In this document: piece by piece, positions 17,067 to 25,082 of the stretch
How the letters are laid out: each line of letters begins with the position of its first letter
Position numbering within the stretch: the stretch's first letter is position 1
Assembly (NCBI GenBank): GCA_964509335.1
Contig: CAZDXB010000021.1
Location: 1 to 53,143 of the forward strand
Direction of reading: 5' to 3'
DNA from: CAZDXB01 sp964509335
Lineage (GTDB): Bacteria > Bacteroidota > Ignavibacteria > Kapaibacteriales > UBA2268
Length of the DNA stretch: 53,143 nt
Notes under the pieces: model-generated
The model's database searches: none
What the model was told of the DNA's origin: nothing
What the model saw: only the letters and a program-made list of their open reading frames with translations
Position numbers and translations under genes: made by a program

Positions 17067-17399
17067 ATGCCCGAAAAAAGCGACGAACAAATCCAAGAAA
17101 AAATAAAAGAGAAAGCTATAGAAAAATTACGCGAGATTTACGACCCCGAGATTCCCGTAAACATCTACGATTTGGGATTGATTTACGAAATGGAGGTTGA
17201 CGAGCAAAACGAAATAGCGATTGAGATGACTTTAACGGCTCCAAACTGTCCTGTAGCGGATAATATAGTAAATCAAGTAGAATTCGACCTTAAGGAAATC
17301 CCCGAAGTAAAGGACGCTAAAGTTACTTTAACTTTCGAGCCGCCTTGGAATCCGGATAATCTAAGCGACGAAGCCAAATTAGAATTAGGTATGTTATAA
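17067..17399 (+). CDS. sufT: SufT-like MIP18/DUF59 family protein
   Basis: A 110-residue protein with the DUF59 signature: LREIYDPEIPVNIYDLGLIY, then MTLTAPNCPVADNIVNQVE (with the conserved cysteine) and TFEPPWNPDNLSDEAK. Members of this family help mature Fe-S proteins and are often encoded at the end of suf operons, as here (15 nt after sufS). Cytoplasmic. The precise step it performs is not known. Confidence 0.92.
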   Translation: MPEKSDEQIQEKIKEKAIEKLREIYDPEIPVNIYDLGLIYEMEVDEQNEIAIEMTLTAPNCPVADNIVNQVEFDLKEIPEVKDAKVTLTFEPPWNPDNLSDEAKLELGML

Positions 17400-17415
17400 A
17401 ATAAATGAATTTCGG

Positions 17416-17787
17416 ATGTTTGAAATCGACATTTCTAAAGAGAACAATTATTACGTTATTAAGCCGAAAATTCAAGGAGCCGACGAGAGCGACGCTTTCA
17501 ATATTCACGAATCGGCGACGGAAGAAATCCAAAAACAAATTGAAGAAAACGAGGTATCTGAGGAATTTTACCTAAGAGCCGGTTTGAAATCGGGAGAACA
17601 AGGCGTCCAATTCTTTCTGGAATTCGACAACAACGTCGAGGAAAGCGACGTTGCATTTACGGTCGGAGAGACGAAGTTCGTAGTAAATTCAAATACCCTA
17701 TTCTATTTATCGGGAATGAACCTATCTTATAAAGACCCTTCGGAGAAAGAAGCGGGCGGCTTCGCTCTCGAGAAACGAAAATCATAG
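17416..17787 (+). CDS. Cysteine-less A-type-carrier-like (IscA/SufA fold) protein
   Basis: A 123-residue protein 16 nt after the SufT-like gene. Its layout follows IscA/SufA/ErpA: INIHESATEEIQKQI-like helix, then FYLRAGLKSGEQGVQFFLEF where family members have VGVKGGGCSGFQYxLEF, then TKFVVNSNTLFYLSGMNLSY and a GGFAL ending. All three cluster-binding cysteines are missing: the GGCSG position reads SGEQG (59-63), the CGCG tail is gone, and there is no cysteine anywhere. It therefore cannot carry a cluster in the usual way. A structural or regulatory role in the suf system is possible. The family assignment is by alignment of motifs by eye. Confidence 0.75.
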   Translation: MFEIDISKENNYYVIKPKIQGADESDAFNIHESATEEIQKQIEENEVSEEFYLRAGLKSGEQGVQFFLEFDNNVEESDVAFTVGETKFVVNSNTLFYLSGMNLSYKDPSEKEAGGFALEKRKS

Positions 17788-17843
17788 TAAGCCAAACAAT
17801 ATAAAAGCTCTAAAAACATCTTATACGTAACGAAAGTATTACT

Positions 17844-17869
17844 TATAATTCATTTATATAATTTGGAGG
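17844..17869 (+). promoter_or_regulatory. Candidate -10 box and strong RBS before sod
   Basis: TATAAT lies at 17844-17849 and GGAGG at 17865-17869, four bases before the ATG of the superoxide dismutase gene. The RBS is clear. The promoter is only a candidate, because no convincing -35 box was seen and the 86-bp gap could also be read through from the suf operon. Confidence 0.45.
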
Positions 17870-17873
17870 CATT

Positions 17874-18455
17874 ATGGAATTTCAACTACCAGACTTACCT
17901 TTCGCAAAAGACTCGATGAAATCGATTATTTCCGAAGAAACTTTCGACTACCACCACGGCAAACACCACGCCGCTTACGTTAACAAGCTGAACAATCTTA
18001 TCAAAGGAACTGAATTCGAGAATATGGAATTAGGCGATATAGTAAAGAAATCCGACGGCGGAGTATTCAACAACGCCGCGCAGCATTGGAACCATTCATT
18101 TTTCTGGAAATGTCTATCTCCCGACGGCGGCGGCGTTCCAGCAGAAAAAAGCAAAATAGCCGAAGAAATAAACAATAGCTTCGGTTCTTTCGAAGATTTC
18201 AAAGAAAAGTTTTCGCAAGCCGCGGCTACTTTGTTCGGTTCGGGATGGAATTGGCTCGCCCAAAACGCCGACGGCAAACTCGAAATACTGCAAATGAGCA
18301 ACGCCGGCACGCCTATTACTCTCGACAAAAAGCCGATTTTAACTATAGACGTTTGGGAACACGCCTACTATATAGACTATAGAAACGCCCGTCCCAAATT
18401 CATCGAGAAGTTCTGGGATATAGTTAACTGGGACTTCGCCGAAAAACAACTGTAA
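17874..18455 (+). CDS. sodB: Iron-type superoxide dismutase
   Basis: Converts superoxide to oxygen and hydrogen peroxide. 193 residues. The metal ligands are H27, H74, D159 and H163 (YHHGKHHAAY; HWNHSFFW; IDVWEHAYYIDY). Gln70 in NAAQHWNH is the position and residue typical of Fe rather than Mn enzymes. No signal peptide, so cytoplasmic. It lies 86 nt after the suf cluster, fitting an oxidative-stress and iron-handling neighbourhood. A dispersed palindrome lies 53 nt downstream. Confidence 0.96.
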   Translation: MEFQLPDLPFAKDSMKSIISEETFDYHHGKHHAAYVNKLNNLIKGTEFENMELGDIVKKSDGGVFNNAAQHWNHSFFWKCLSPDGGGVPAEKSKIAEEINNSFGSFEDFKEKFSQAAATLFGSGWNWLAQNADGKLEILQMSNAGTPITLDKKPILTIDVWEHAYYIDYRNARPKFIEKFWDIVNWDFAEKQL

Positions 18456-18507
18456 ATCATGCTATTTGCTAACTCATCCGATGACTTCGCGTCATCAATC
18501 TCTTATC

Positions 18508-18543
18508 CTCCTAATTCCCAAATTGGAATTTGGGAATTAGGAG
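18508..18543. repeat. Perfect 36-bp palindrome downstream of sod
   Basis: The arms CTCCTAATTCCCAAATT and AATTTGGGAATTAGGAG flank a GG loop. It is the longest perfect copy of the dispersed family. No T-run follows, so it is not a standard terminator. A separate small stem, GATGAC-TTCGC-GTCATC, lies just upstream at 18480-18496. Confidence 0.9.
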
Positions 18544-18679
18544 CGGCGGCAATAACGCGGCGAACGTCTCTATTAGAATTGAAGAATTAGTTGGAGCTAT
18601 TCTGAATTTTAAGCGAAAAATTTAAAATATTGGGGCTTTTAAATAGTTGATTAAAATATAAAAAATAATTAACGCGCAA

Positions 18680-19327
18680 TTGCCTATGGAAAAAATTGGA
18701 CTCTTTGCAATAAAAAACGTTATTTTCCCCGAATCGGCGTTGCCTTTACACGTCTTTGAGAAGAAGTACATTTCTTTGATGAACAAATCTCTCGAAGAAG
18801 GCAAGCCAATAGGCGTTAATCTGAAGAACGACGGAAAGATATACGATTACGGTTGCAGCGCTCGAATACTCGACGAAGTAAAAAGGTTCGACGACGGAAG
18901 AATGAACGTCCTTCTACAAGGGATTCAACGTTACGTAGTTAAAGATTTGACGAAAAACGAAAACGCCTACAAAATCGCTTCCGTAGATTTCGTTAACGAC
19001 GACGAGAGCTCTTACGATGAAACCGCTCTCGCAAAATGCGTAGATAAATTCAACGAACTGGTCGCTTCAATCAAGTCTTTAGATATCAAGAGAATAAACG
19101 CCAACAAAATCCAATCTTCAAAACCTTCCTTCTATATAGCCCAAAAGTGCGGCTTGAGCCTTAATCAAAAGTATAAGCTATTAAAAATTCTAAACGAAAA
19201 CAAAAGGCTCGATTTCTTATACGACCACCTTACCAATATAGCTCCGGTCATTAAAGAAGCGGCTTTCGTTTCTCGACTGACTAGGAACGACGGTTACTAC
19301 GACCTCGACATTTCTCGCGACGCTTAA
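18680..19327 (+). CDS. Stand-alone LON substrate-binding-domain protein
   Basis: A 215-residue protein. The N-terminal part (LFAIKNVIFPESALPLHVFE, then KKYISLMN, about 6-40) matches the N-terminal substrate-binding domain of Lon protease; no AAA+ or protease domain follows. A second ATG two codons in (18686) is an equally possible start, and no clear Shine-Dalgarno sequence is seen. Related stand-alone proteins are widespread and of unknown role, perhaps substrate recognition or adaptor work. It is a single gene between sod and the GPP34-like gene. Confidence 0.85.
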   Translation: MPMEKIGLFAIKNVIFPESALPLHVFEKKYISLMNKSLEEGKPIGVNLKNDGKIYDYGCSARILDEVKRFDDGRMNVLLQGIQRYVVKDLTKNENAYKIASVDFVNDDESSYDETALAKCVDKFNELVASIKSLDIKRINANKIQSSKPSFYIAQKCGLSLNQKYKLLKILNENKRLDFLYDHLTNIAPVIKEAAFVSRLTRNDGYYDLDISRDA

Positions 19328-19459
19328 TATCGTCGTCTCGGCGCTCCTATTCTTTTTGGTAAAAGTATATTAAAAATTTAGAAATTTTTCTTGCATATAT
19401 GAAAATAAAACAATACATTGATAAAATATAACGTGGAAAATAATAATCGGACAACCTTT

Positions 19460-20128
19460 ATGTTAACATTACCCGAACAATTAGCATTAATAGCTTTAAA
19501 AGACGAGAAGGGTTCCGTTTTGCTAGCGGCGACGGAAGCGCTTCCGTATTCATTGTTGGCGTCGGTTTTGTTTGAACTGTTTTTAGAAAACAGAATCGAT
19601 TTTTCCGGCGATAAAATCGAATTAACAGATTCGGAACCAACCGGCGATTCGCTCTTCGACGAAATACTTGGTTTCATTTCGAATATGAAGTCGTCGCCGA
19701 AACCGAAAGACTTGCTTTTAAAACTTGACGGCGAAGTAAAAAACATTAAGGAAAAGGCAATTCAAAAACTGGTAGAAAACGAGGTGCTGGAAGAGAAAAA
19801 GAGTAAAATACTGGGCTTCATTCCCAGAACGACTTATCCAACAAAAAATCCCGAACCGGAAAAGAAGCTAAGAGACGACCTGAGAAAATACGTTTTGGAA
19901 GATAAAAGTTGCGACGAAAGAAGCGTCGCTTTGCTAAAATTAGCTAAATCCTCGCAACTCCTTCAAGATATATTCAATCCAAGCGAACTTAAAAACGCCA
20001 ACAAATGTATCGAATCGATGTTGGAGAGAGAAAATCCTGAAACTTCTATTTCAGCTGAATCCGTCAAACTTATTAAATTATTAGGCGAAGCGGTTGAAGA
20101 CGCTATCGGTAAGCGAAAGTTGATTTAA
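19460..20128 (+). CDS. GPP34 (Golgi phosphoprotein 3) family protein
   Basis: 222 residues from the ATG at 19460; an upstream TTG at 19418 would add 14 residues but adds no conserved sequence. The start MLTLPEQLALIALKDEKG, followed by AATEALPYSLLASVLFEL, the NRIDF segment and GDSLFDEILGFI, follows the GPP34 family. In eukaryotes these proteins bind phosphatidylinositol-4-phosphate on Golgi membranes; the bacterial function is unknown. No membrane segment or signal peptide. It is convergent with the rluD-like gene, with a dispersed palindrome 17 nt after its stop. Confidence 0.8.
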   Translation: MLTLPEQLALIALKDEKGSVLLAATEALPYSLLASVLFELFLENRIDFSGDKIELTDSEPTGDSLFDEILGFISNMKSSPKPKDLLLKLDGEVKNIKEKAIQKLVENEVLEEKKSKILGFIPRTTYPTKNPEPEKKLRDDLRKYVLEDKSCDERSVALLKLAKSSQLLQDIFNPSELKNANKCIESMLERENPETSISAESVKLIKLLGEAVEDAIGKRKLI

Positions 20129-20144
20129 CGGCGTTTTTCTTTTT

Positions 20145-20174
20145 CTAATTCCCATATTTCAACTTGGGAATGAG
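20145..20174. repeat. Imperfect copy of the dispersed palindrome
   Basis: CTAATTCCCATATT pairs incompletely with AACTTGGGAATGAG. It lies 17 nt after the stop of the GPP34 gene in a convergent gap (20129-20248). Its mixed arms look like a decayed or recombined copy. Confidence 0.7.
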
Positions 20175-20248
20175 TCTTTGAGGCTTGCGCCGGCTGGGAT
20201 TTTCGCCGCCTGAAACCTTTTGGGATTTCGCTTATTGCCGATTACCCT

Positions 20249-21328
20249 TTAAGCGTTCCAAATAATATTTTTATTCGCCCTCAATTCGCTTAAAATCTCT
20301 TCGAAATCGCTCGGCAGATTAGAATCATACGAGGCTCTTTCTTTTGTATCGGGATGGGTAAACTCAAGAGTCTTAGCGTGAAGGAGTTGCCTGTCGCAAA
20401 ATTTCAATAATTCCTGAGCGAACTTTTTAAATCTTGTATTTTCTCCGCCGTAAACGACCGAATTTCCGGCGTAAGCGGAGTCGCCAAACACGGGTTTATT
20501 TATGTGAGAAAAATGAACGCGGATTTGATGAGTTCTGCCGGTTCTTAATTTTATTTCTACTAAGCTTAAGTATCTAAAATCCTCAATTTTTTTGTATTCG
20601 GTTAAAGCGGGCTTGCCGCCTTTCTCGGTAACGGCGAATTTTTTTCTGTCGCGGCTTGAGCGTCCTATATTGGCTTCAATTTTTCCTCGATTTTTAACGT
20701 CGCCCCAAACGAGAGCGTAATAAGTTTTATCGACAGTCCTCTCGGCGAACTGCCCAGATAAAAACGAATGCGCGTAATCGTTTTTCGCGGCGACGAGCAA
20801 TCCCGAAGTATCTTTATCAAGACGATGCACTATGCAAGGTCTGGCTTTTTCATCGAGGAATATCTCCTCGTCTTCGGCTTCTTCTTCCTCGTCGTCCGGA
20901 CTTTCGAGCGTTTTCGGTTCTTCGCCTAAATGATACAGCAAAGCGTTCACTAAAGTTCCCCGTCTGTTGCCGACTCCCGGATGGACTACCATCCCGGGCG
21001 GCTTATTAACTATAACAATATAATCGTCTTCGTGAACTATATCTAAATGAATGTCTTCCGGTATCAATTCGAGCGGCGGAGGCTTTAATATCTTGCAAAC
21101 TACTTTATCGCCGGATTTTAATTTCCTAGAGCTTTTAGCGGGCAAACCGTTTACCGTAACTAATTGCTCCTCTACGGCTTTTTGAACTTTCGCTCTGCTG
21201 GCGTTCTTAATATTATTAGTCAAGAAAACGTCGAGTCTCTGAGCGTTCTTCAAATCCGGAACGGTAAACTCGTAAACTTGCTCGACGTAATCGGGATAAT
21301 TAACTTTATCGTCTAAATCATTAGGCAT
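20249..21328 (-). CDS. rluD: RluA/RluD-family 23S rRNA pseudouridine synthase
   Basis: Isomerises uridines in large-subunit rRNA. 359 residues: N-terminal S4 RNA-binding domain (about 28-85), then the catalytic domain with D171 in HRLDKDTSGLL and the conserved GRTHQIRVH. An acidic insertion at about 141-160 (DEEEEAEDEE) lies before the catalytic motif and is not part of the family core. It starts 13 nt after the TPR-CHAT gene. The symbol rests on overall similarity to RluD and on the lspA neighbourhood; substrate positions cannot be read from sequence. Confidence 0.9.
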   Translation of the reverse strand: MPNDLDDKVNYPDYVEQVYEFTVPDLKNAQRLDVFLTNNIKNASRAKVQKAVEEQLVTVNGLPAKSSRKLKSGDKVVCKILKPPPLELIPEDIHLDIVHEDDYIVIVNKPPGMVVHPGVGNRRGTLVNALLYHLGEEPKTLESPDDEEEEAEDEEIFLDEKARPCIVHRLDKDTSGLLVAAKNDYAHSFLSGQFAERTVDKTYYALVWGDVKNRGKIEANIGRSSRDRKKFAVTEKGGKPALTEYKKIEDFRYLSLVEIKLRTGRTHQIRVHFSHINKPVFGDSAYAGNSVVYGGENTRFKKFAQELLKFCDRQLLHAKTLEFTHPDTKERASYDSNLPSDFEEILSELRANKNIIWNA

Positions 21329-21341
21329 AACAATAAGCGCG

Positions 21342-24300
21342 TTATTCGCCGACCATAACGAACGCGCCCCAATAGTATAGTTCGGGATACTTTTCTTTCA
21401 ATTCAAGTTGGGTTTCTCTGAACGAACGCCTTTTCGATTTGCCCGCCAACATTTTTTCGTAAAAGTTAATCATAAAGGTTTTGGCGGCTTCGTCGCTAAC
21501 CGTCCACAAACTCATTATCAAAGATTTCGCTCCGGCGGCTTGGAAGGCTCTTTGCAAACCGTAAACGCCTTCGCCGTTCTTGACTTCGCCAAGTCCGGTT
21601 TCGCAAGCGGATAGTATAACGACGTTGGTTTTGTCCAAATTCAAGTCCATAGCTTCGTAAGCGGTTAATTTTCCGTCGTTTGTCGTGGCGTTATCTTCGT
21701 CTTTATTTTCGACGCCGGCAAATAGTAGCATCGAGCGGAGCAACGGATTTTGCAAAGCGCTTTTACTAGCTCCCGCTTGCAAGCCCCCAGAAGCAACGTC
21801 TATATCTTCCAAGAAAACGCCGTGAGTAGCTATGTGTAGAATGTAAGGACACGAAACTTCTTTGACTTTAGATTCTACGGCGTCCCTCTGTAAATACTTT
21901 TCGACTTTCCAAGAGCGCTCTTTCAGCATATTGGAAATGAGATTGATTTCCACTTTTGTTCCGGGCAACGGAGCGAATTGTTCCGGTTCGCCTTTTAAAT
22001 TAAACTTGGGAGCGCCAACCAGAGTAGCCGTTTGCGACATTGCCAGCTTTTCCTCTTTTTCGTACTTCAGAATATCTTTAGTGTTCGTAAGAGCGCGGAT
22101 ATCTATATTAGACAATAAATACTCGCCGTCTTTGGAGTCTCTTAAAGTAGATAGATTAATCGAATTATAAACTCCGTCAACGGACAAATACACTTTATCC
22201 ACTGCTTCTAATTTCTCTTGAATCGGCTTCCAGAAATTATCGTAAAGAAGCATCAAGTCATTGGCTATTAACTCTTCGCCAAACCCGCTAACGTCTTTGA
22301 ATCTATCCAATCTTTGTATTTTTACAATATTACCGTATAATTTGATCAAACTACTCTCAAGCTCTTCTCCATTGCGAATAATGGCGATTTCGGGACGTTC
22401 TTTTGAATCGTTTCTAGTTATTAAGGCTATGTATAATACATTCCCCTCGCCGCTTTCCGCGTCGTCCGGATTTTCCATCAAGCGAACAATTTCAATAGCG
22501 GCTTCGCCGTCTTCTAGATTATCTCTTATATTCTTCCAGCTAAGCTTCTCCGGCTGAAAAGCTTTTCGGAATGCATCGGATTTCATAGAAAGCCGCTTCT
22601 CTAAGTCGTTCGCCAAATTTTCAACTGAATCTACGTCAACCCCCAACTTTTTAGCTTGATTGGTGTTTTGAACCAACCACAACCAAAAATCTTTCGTTCC
22701 TTTCCATCGGTCGAAAAGCTCGACTATTTCTTTGTTGTCGCTGTTTCTGATTTTACGGAATACTTTTTTCGTCGAGCTTAATATTAAACCTTTGGTGGCG
22801 ATTGTATTGTCGTACATTTCGCCGACTATATTCGGATTCTGCCTCCAATAATCTACGCCGAATGAATTGAATTCGTAGAAAGCTTCTTTTATCGAAGACC
22901 AAAACTGTAGTTTCTCCTGTTCGCTTAGATAAGGGAAATATCGCTCGACCAAATACAAATACTTGCCGAGAGCTTTATGAAAATAGGGTTCGGCTTTGTC
23001 GTACTCGTTCATTTTTTTATGAATTACGGCGATTTTCAAAAGGGTTTTAACAAAATCCGGATGATTCTCGCCTAACTTATCTTCTCTGATTTTAAGAGCT
23101 TTCTTCATATACTCCATCGCCGAAGGATATTTTTTCTTGGAAGTATATAGCTCGCCAAGATGAAACATAGTTTTGGCGTAATCGGGGTGGTCTTCCCCGA
23201 TAGATTTCTTCATCAGCTTTTGCGTCTTTTTAAAAAGCTCCTCGGATTTATCAAGCTCCCCTTGCTTGCTTTTCAATTGAGCTAAATTACCTAGAGATTT
23301 AGCGTAGAAGAAATGCTCTTCGCCAACTATTTTTTTGTAAGCTTCTAAAACCTTTTTGTAGAGAGAATCGGCATTGTCGTATTTGCCTATAATTTCGTAC
23401 AAAGAAGCTAAGTTATTAACTCTAGTGGCAAATTTAAGATGCTTTTCGCCCAAAGTCTTTTTTTGAATATCAATCGCTTCTTTGTATAATTCCTCGGCTT
23501 TTTCGTATCTGCCCATTTTGACGTATAAGCCGGCAAGATTGCTTACGGTCGCGCCGTATGAACGATGCGTTTTGCCGTAAAGTTCTTTGTTAACAGATAG
23601 AGCTTTCTTATATAATTTCTCCGCTTCGCCGTATTCGCCTTTTAATTTATATACTGCCGCTAAATTAGTAAGTATGCTGCCGTATTCTTTAGAATTTTTG
23701 CCTTGAAGGTTTCCGGTAATTTCCATACTTTTTTGGTACAAATCTTCCGCTTCGGAAAATTTGCCCAGCATACGATATACTTTAGCCAAATTATTGAGAA
23801 CCTCGGCGTATTGTTGGCTGTTTACCTTGCCAACTCTCTTTTCCACTTCTATCGTTTTCTCGTAGTGCCTTTGGGCTTTCTTATACTTGCCTAATTTGTT
23901 GTAGAGCATCCCCAAATTATTCAAAGTAAAAGCGTAAGCGGAATCGCCGTCCGCCGTCATCTTTTCTTGAATGCCCTTAGCCTCTAGAAGCAAACTTTCG
24001 GAGCTTTTGTAATCGCTTTTGATATAAAAGTATATAATAGCTAGGTTGTTCAAAGCGCCGCAATATTTTTGATGTTTTTCCCCGAAGACTTTCTTAGTTA
24101 TAGAGCTGTCGAGACGGGCGGTTTCGAAAGCCTTTTGGTAGTCGCCCGCGTAAAAGTAAACATCGACTAATTTATATACAATTTTCTCGTATTCTTTGGA
24201 ATTCTCTCCGTATTTTTCCTTTGTTAGCTTGGCGGCTTTTTCCCCCCACAAAGTAGCCTTTTTAAAATCTCTTTTCTTTAAATAGTAGCTCGCGCTATCT

Positions 24301-24380
24301 TTAGCGTTTTTTAAGTCCTCGCCGCATAGACTAGTGAAGCTTGCTGTTATTAAAAAAGCTACTATTAAAAAAAATCTCAT
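21342..24380 (-). CDS. TPR-CHAT protein (caspase-like protease with TPR array)
   Basis: A 1012-residue protein. An N-terminal hydrophobic segment (MRFFLIVAFLITASFTSLCG) looks like a signal peptide. Ten 42-residue kinesin-light-chain-type TPRs follow (up to about residue 480; signatures such as LNNLGMLYNKLGKY and VSNLAGLYVKMGRY). A middle region precedes the C-terminal CHAT domain with the caspase-like pair H853 (IATHGVF) and C926 (LSACETGLGE), ending in YYWGAFVMVGE. CHAT proteins are proteases or scaffolds in many signalling and defence systems. The gene lies between lspA and the rluD-like gene, 13 nt from each. Export would place a CHAT protease in the periplasm. Its partner and substrate are unknown. 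Confidence 0.92.
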   Translation of the reverse strand: MRFFLIVAFLITASFTSLCGEDLKNAKDSASYYLKKRDFKKATLWGEKAAKLTKEKYGENSKEYEKIVYKLVDVYFYAGDYQKAFETARLDSSITKKVFGEKHQKYCGALNNLAIIYFYIKSDYKSSESLLLEAKGIQEKMTADGDSAYAFTLNNLGMLYNKLGKYKKAQRHYEKTIEVEKRVGKVNSQQYAEVLNNLAKVYRMLGKFSEAEDLYQKSMEITGNLQGKNSKEYGSILTNLAAVYKLKGEYGEAEKLYKKALSVNKELYGKTHRSYGATVSNLAGLYVKMGRYEKAEELYKEAIDIQKKTLGEKHLKFATRVNNLASLYEIIGKYDNADSLYKKVLEAYKKIVGEEHFFYAKSLGNLAQLKSKQGELDKSEELFKKTQKLMKKSIGEDHPDYAKTMFHLGELYTSKKKYPSAMEYMKKALKIREDKLGENHPDFVKTLLKIAVIHKKMNEYDKAEPYFHKALGKYLYLVERYFPYLSEQEKLQFWSSIKEAFYEFNSFGVDYWRQNPNIVGEMYDNTIATKGLILSSTKKVFRKIRNSDNKEIVELFDRWKGTKDFWLWLVQNTNQAKKLGVDVDSVENLANDLEKRLSMKSDAFRKAFQPEKLSWKNIRDNLEDGEAAIEIVRLMENPDDAESGEGNVLYIALITRNDSKERPEIAIIRNGEELESSLIKLYGNIVKIQRLDRFKDVSGFGEELIANDLMLLYDNFWKPIQEKLEAVDKVYLSVDGVYNSINLSTLRDSKDGEYLLSNIDIRALTNTKDILKYEKEEKLAMSQTATLVGAPKFNLKGEPEQFAPLPGTKVEINLISNMLKERSWKVEKYLQRDAVESKVKEVSCPYILHIATHGVFLEDIDVASGGLQAGASKSALQNPLLRSMLLFAGVENKDEDNATTNDGKLTAYEAMDLNLDKTNVVILSACETGLGEVKNGEGVYGLQRAFQAAGAKSLIMSLWTVSDEAAKTFMINFYEKMLAGKSKRRSFRETQLELKEKYPELYYWGAFVMVGE

Positions 24381-24393
24381 TATCTTTTGTAAA

Positions 24394-24981
24394 CTATTTA
24401 TTTTCTTGTCCGCTTATCTCTTTTAAAGTCGGTATCTTTTTATGAAAAATAATCAAGATTATCACTCCGACGGTAACGCAAGCGTCCGCTACGTTGAAGA
24501 CAGGCCAATGGTCGTAATGAACTCCGAAAACGGTAACGTCCGGGATGTCCACTTGTATAAAGTCCACCACTCTTCCGTATAAAAGACTCGCCTCGCTGTA
24601 AAGAAAGCCGTAAAAAACGCGATCGATAAGATTTCCTATCGCTCCAGCTAATATAAGCGCGACGCCAGTCTTTACAAAGTTTGAAAATTTCGATATCTTA
24701 TACAAATAATAAATTAAAACAATCGAGGCGGCAACAGAAAACAAACTCAGGAAAATCTTGAAGCTACCGACTTCTAAACCGAACGCCATTCCCGAATTCT
24801 CCACGTAAGTTATCCTGAGAAAATCTCCTATAACTGAAATAGATTCGCCTAAAAACATACCTTGATGTTCGACTCCAAAAGTAGAAAATCCCTTAACGGC
24901 GATTTTGGTCGCTTGGTCGAGTAGGACTAAAACAAACGCGAGAGTAAAAAAGCTCTTTATATTTGAATTTGATTTGCCCAT
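24394..24981 (-). CDS. lspA: Lipoprotein signal peptidase (signal peptidase II)
   Basis: Inner-membrane aspartyl protease that cleaves prolipoprotein signal peptides. 195 residues with four hydrophobic helices. Conserved motifs: YVENSGMAFG, GNLIDR with catalytic D120, GRVVDFI and FNVADA with catalytic D166. Several lipoproteins encoded in this window would be its substrates. It heads a tight minus-strand run with the TPR-CHAT and rluD-like genes and is preceded by a terminator for the dksA-like gene. Confidence 0.96.
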   Translation of the reverse strand: MGKSNSNIKSFFTLAFVLVLLDQATKIAVKGFSTFGVEHQGMFLGESISVIGDFLRITYVENSGMAFGLEVGSFKIFLSLFSVAASIVLIYYLYKISKFSNFVKTGVALILAGAIGNLIDRVFYGFLYSEASLLYGRVVDFIQVDIPDVTVFGVHYDHWPVFNVADACVTVGVIILIIFHKKIPTLKEISGQENK

Positions 24982-25017
24982 TTTCCAAATCGCCGTCCAC
25001 CTTGCATAAATTTTAAG

Positions 25018-25073
25018 AAAAAACCGATTAAAGCGTAAAATCCCGTCCCTGATTTTGTAAAATCAAATCGGTT
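25018..25073 (-). terminator. Terminator after the dksA-like gene
   Basis: On the minus strand AACCGATT (from 25073) pairs with AATCGGTT, followed by a run of T (25018-25023). The loop itself contains a smaller stem, GATTTTACAAAATC. It lies 10 nt after the dksA-like stop and separates that gene from lspA. Confidence 0.7.
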
Positions 25074-25082
25074 GTTTTTGTA

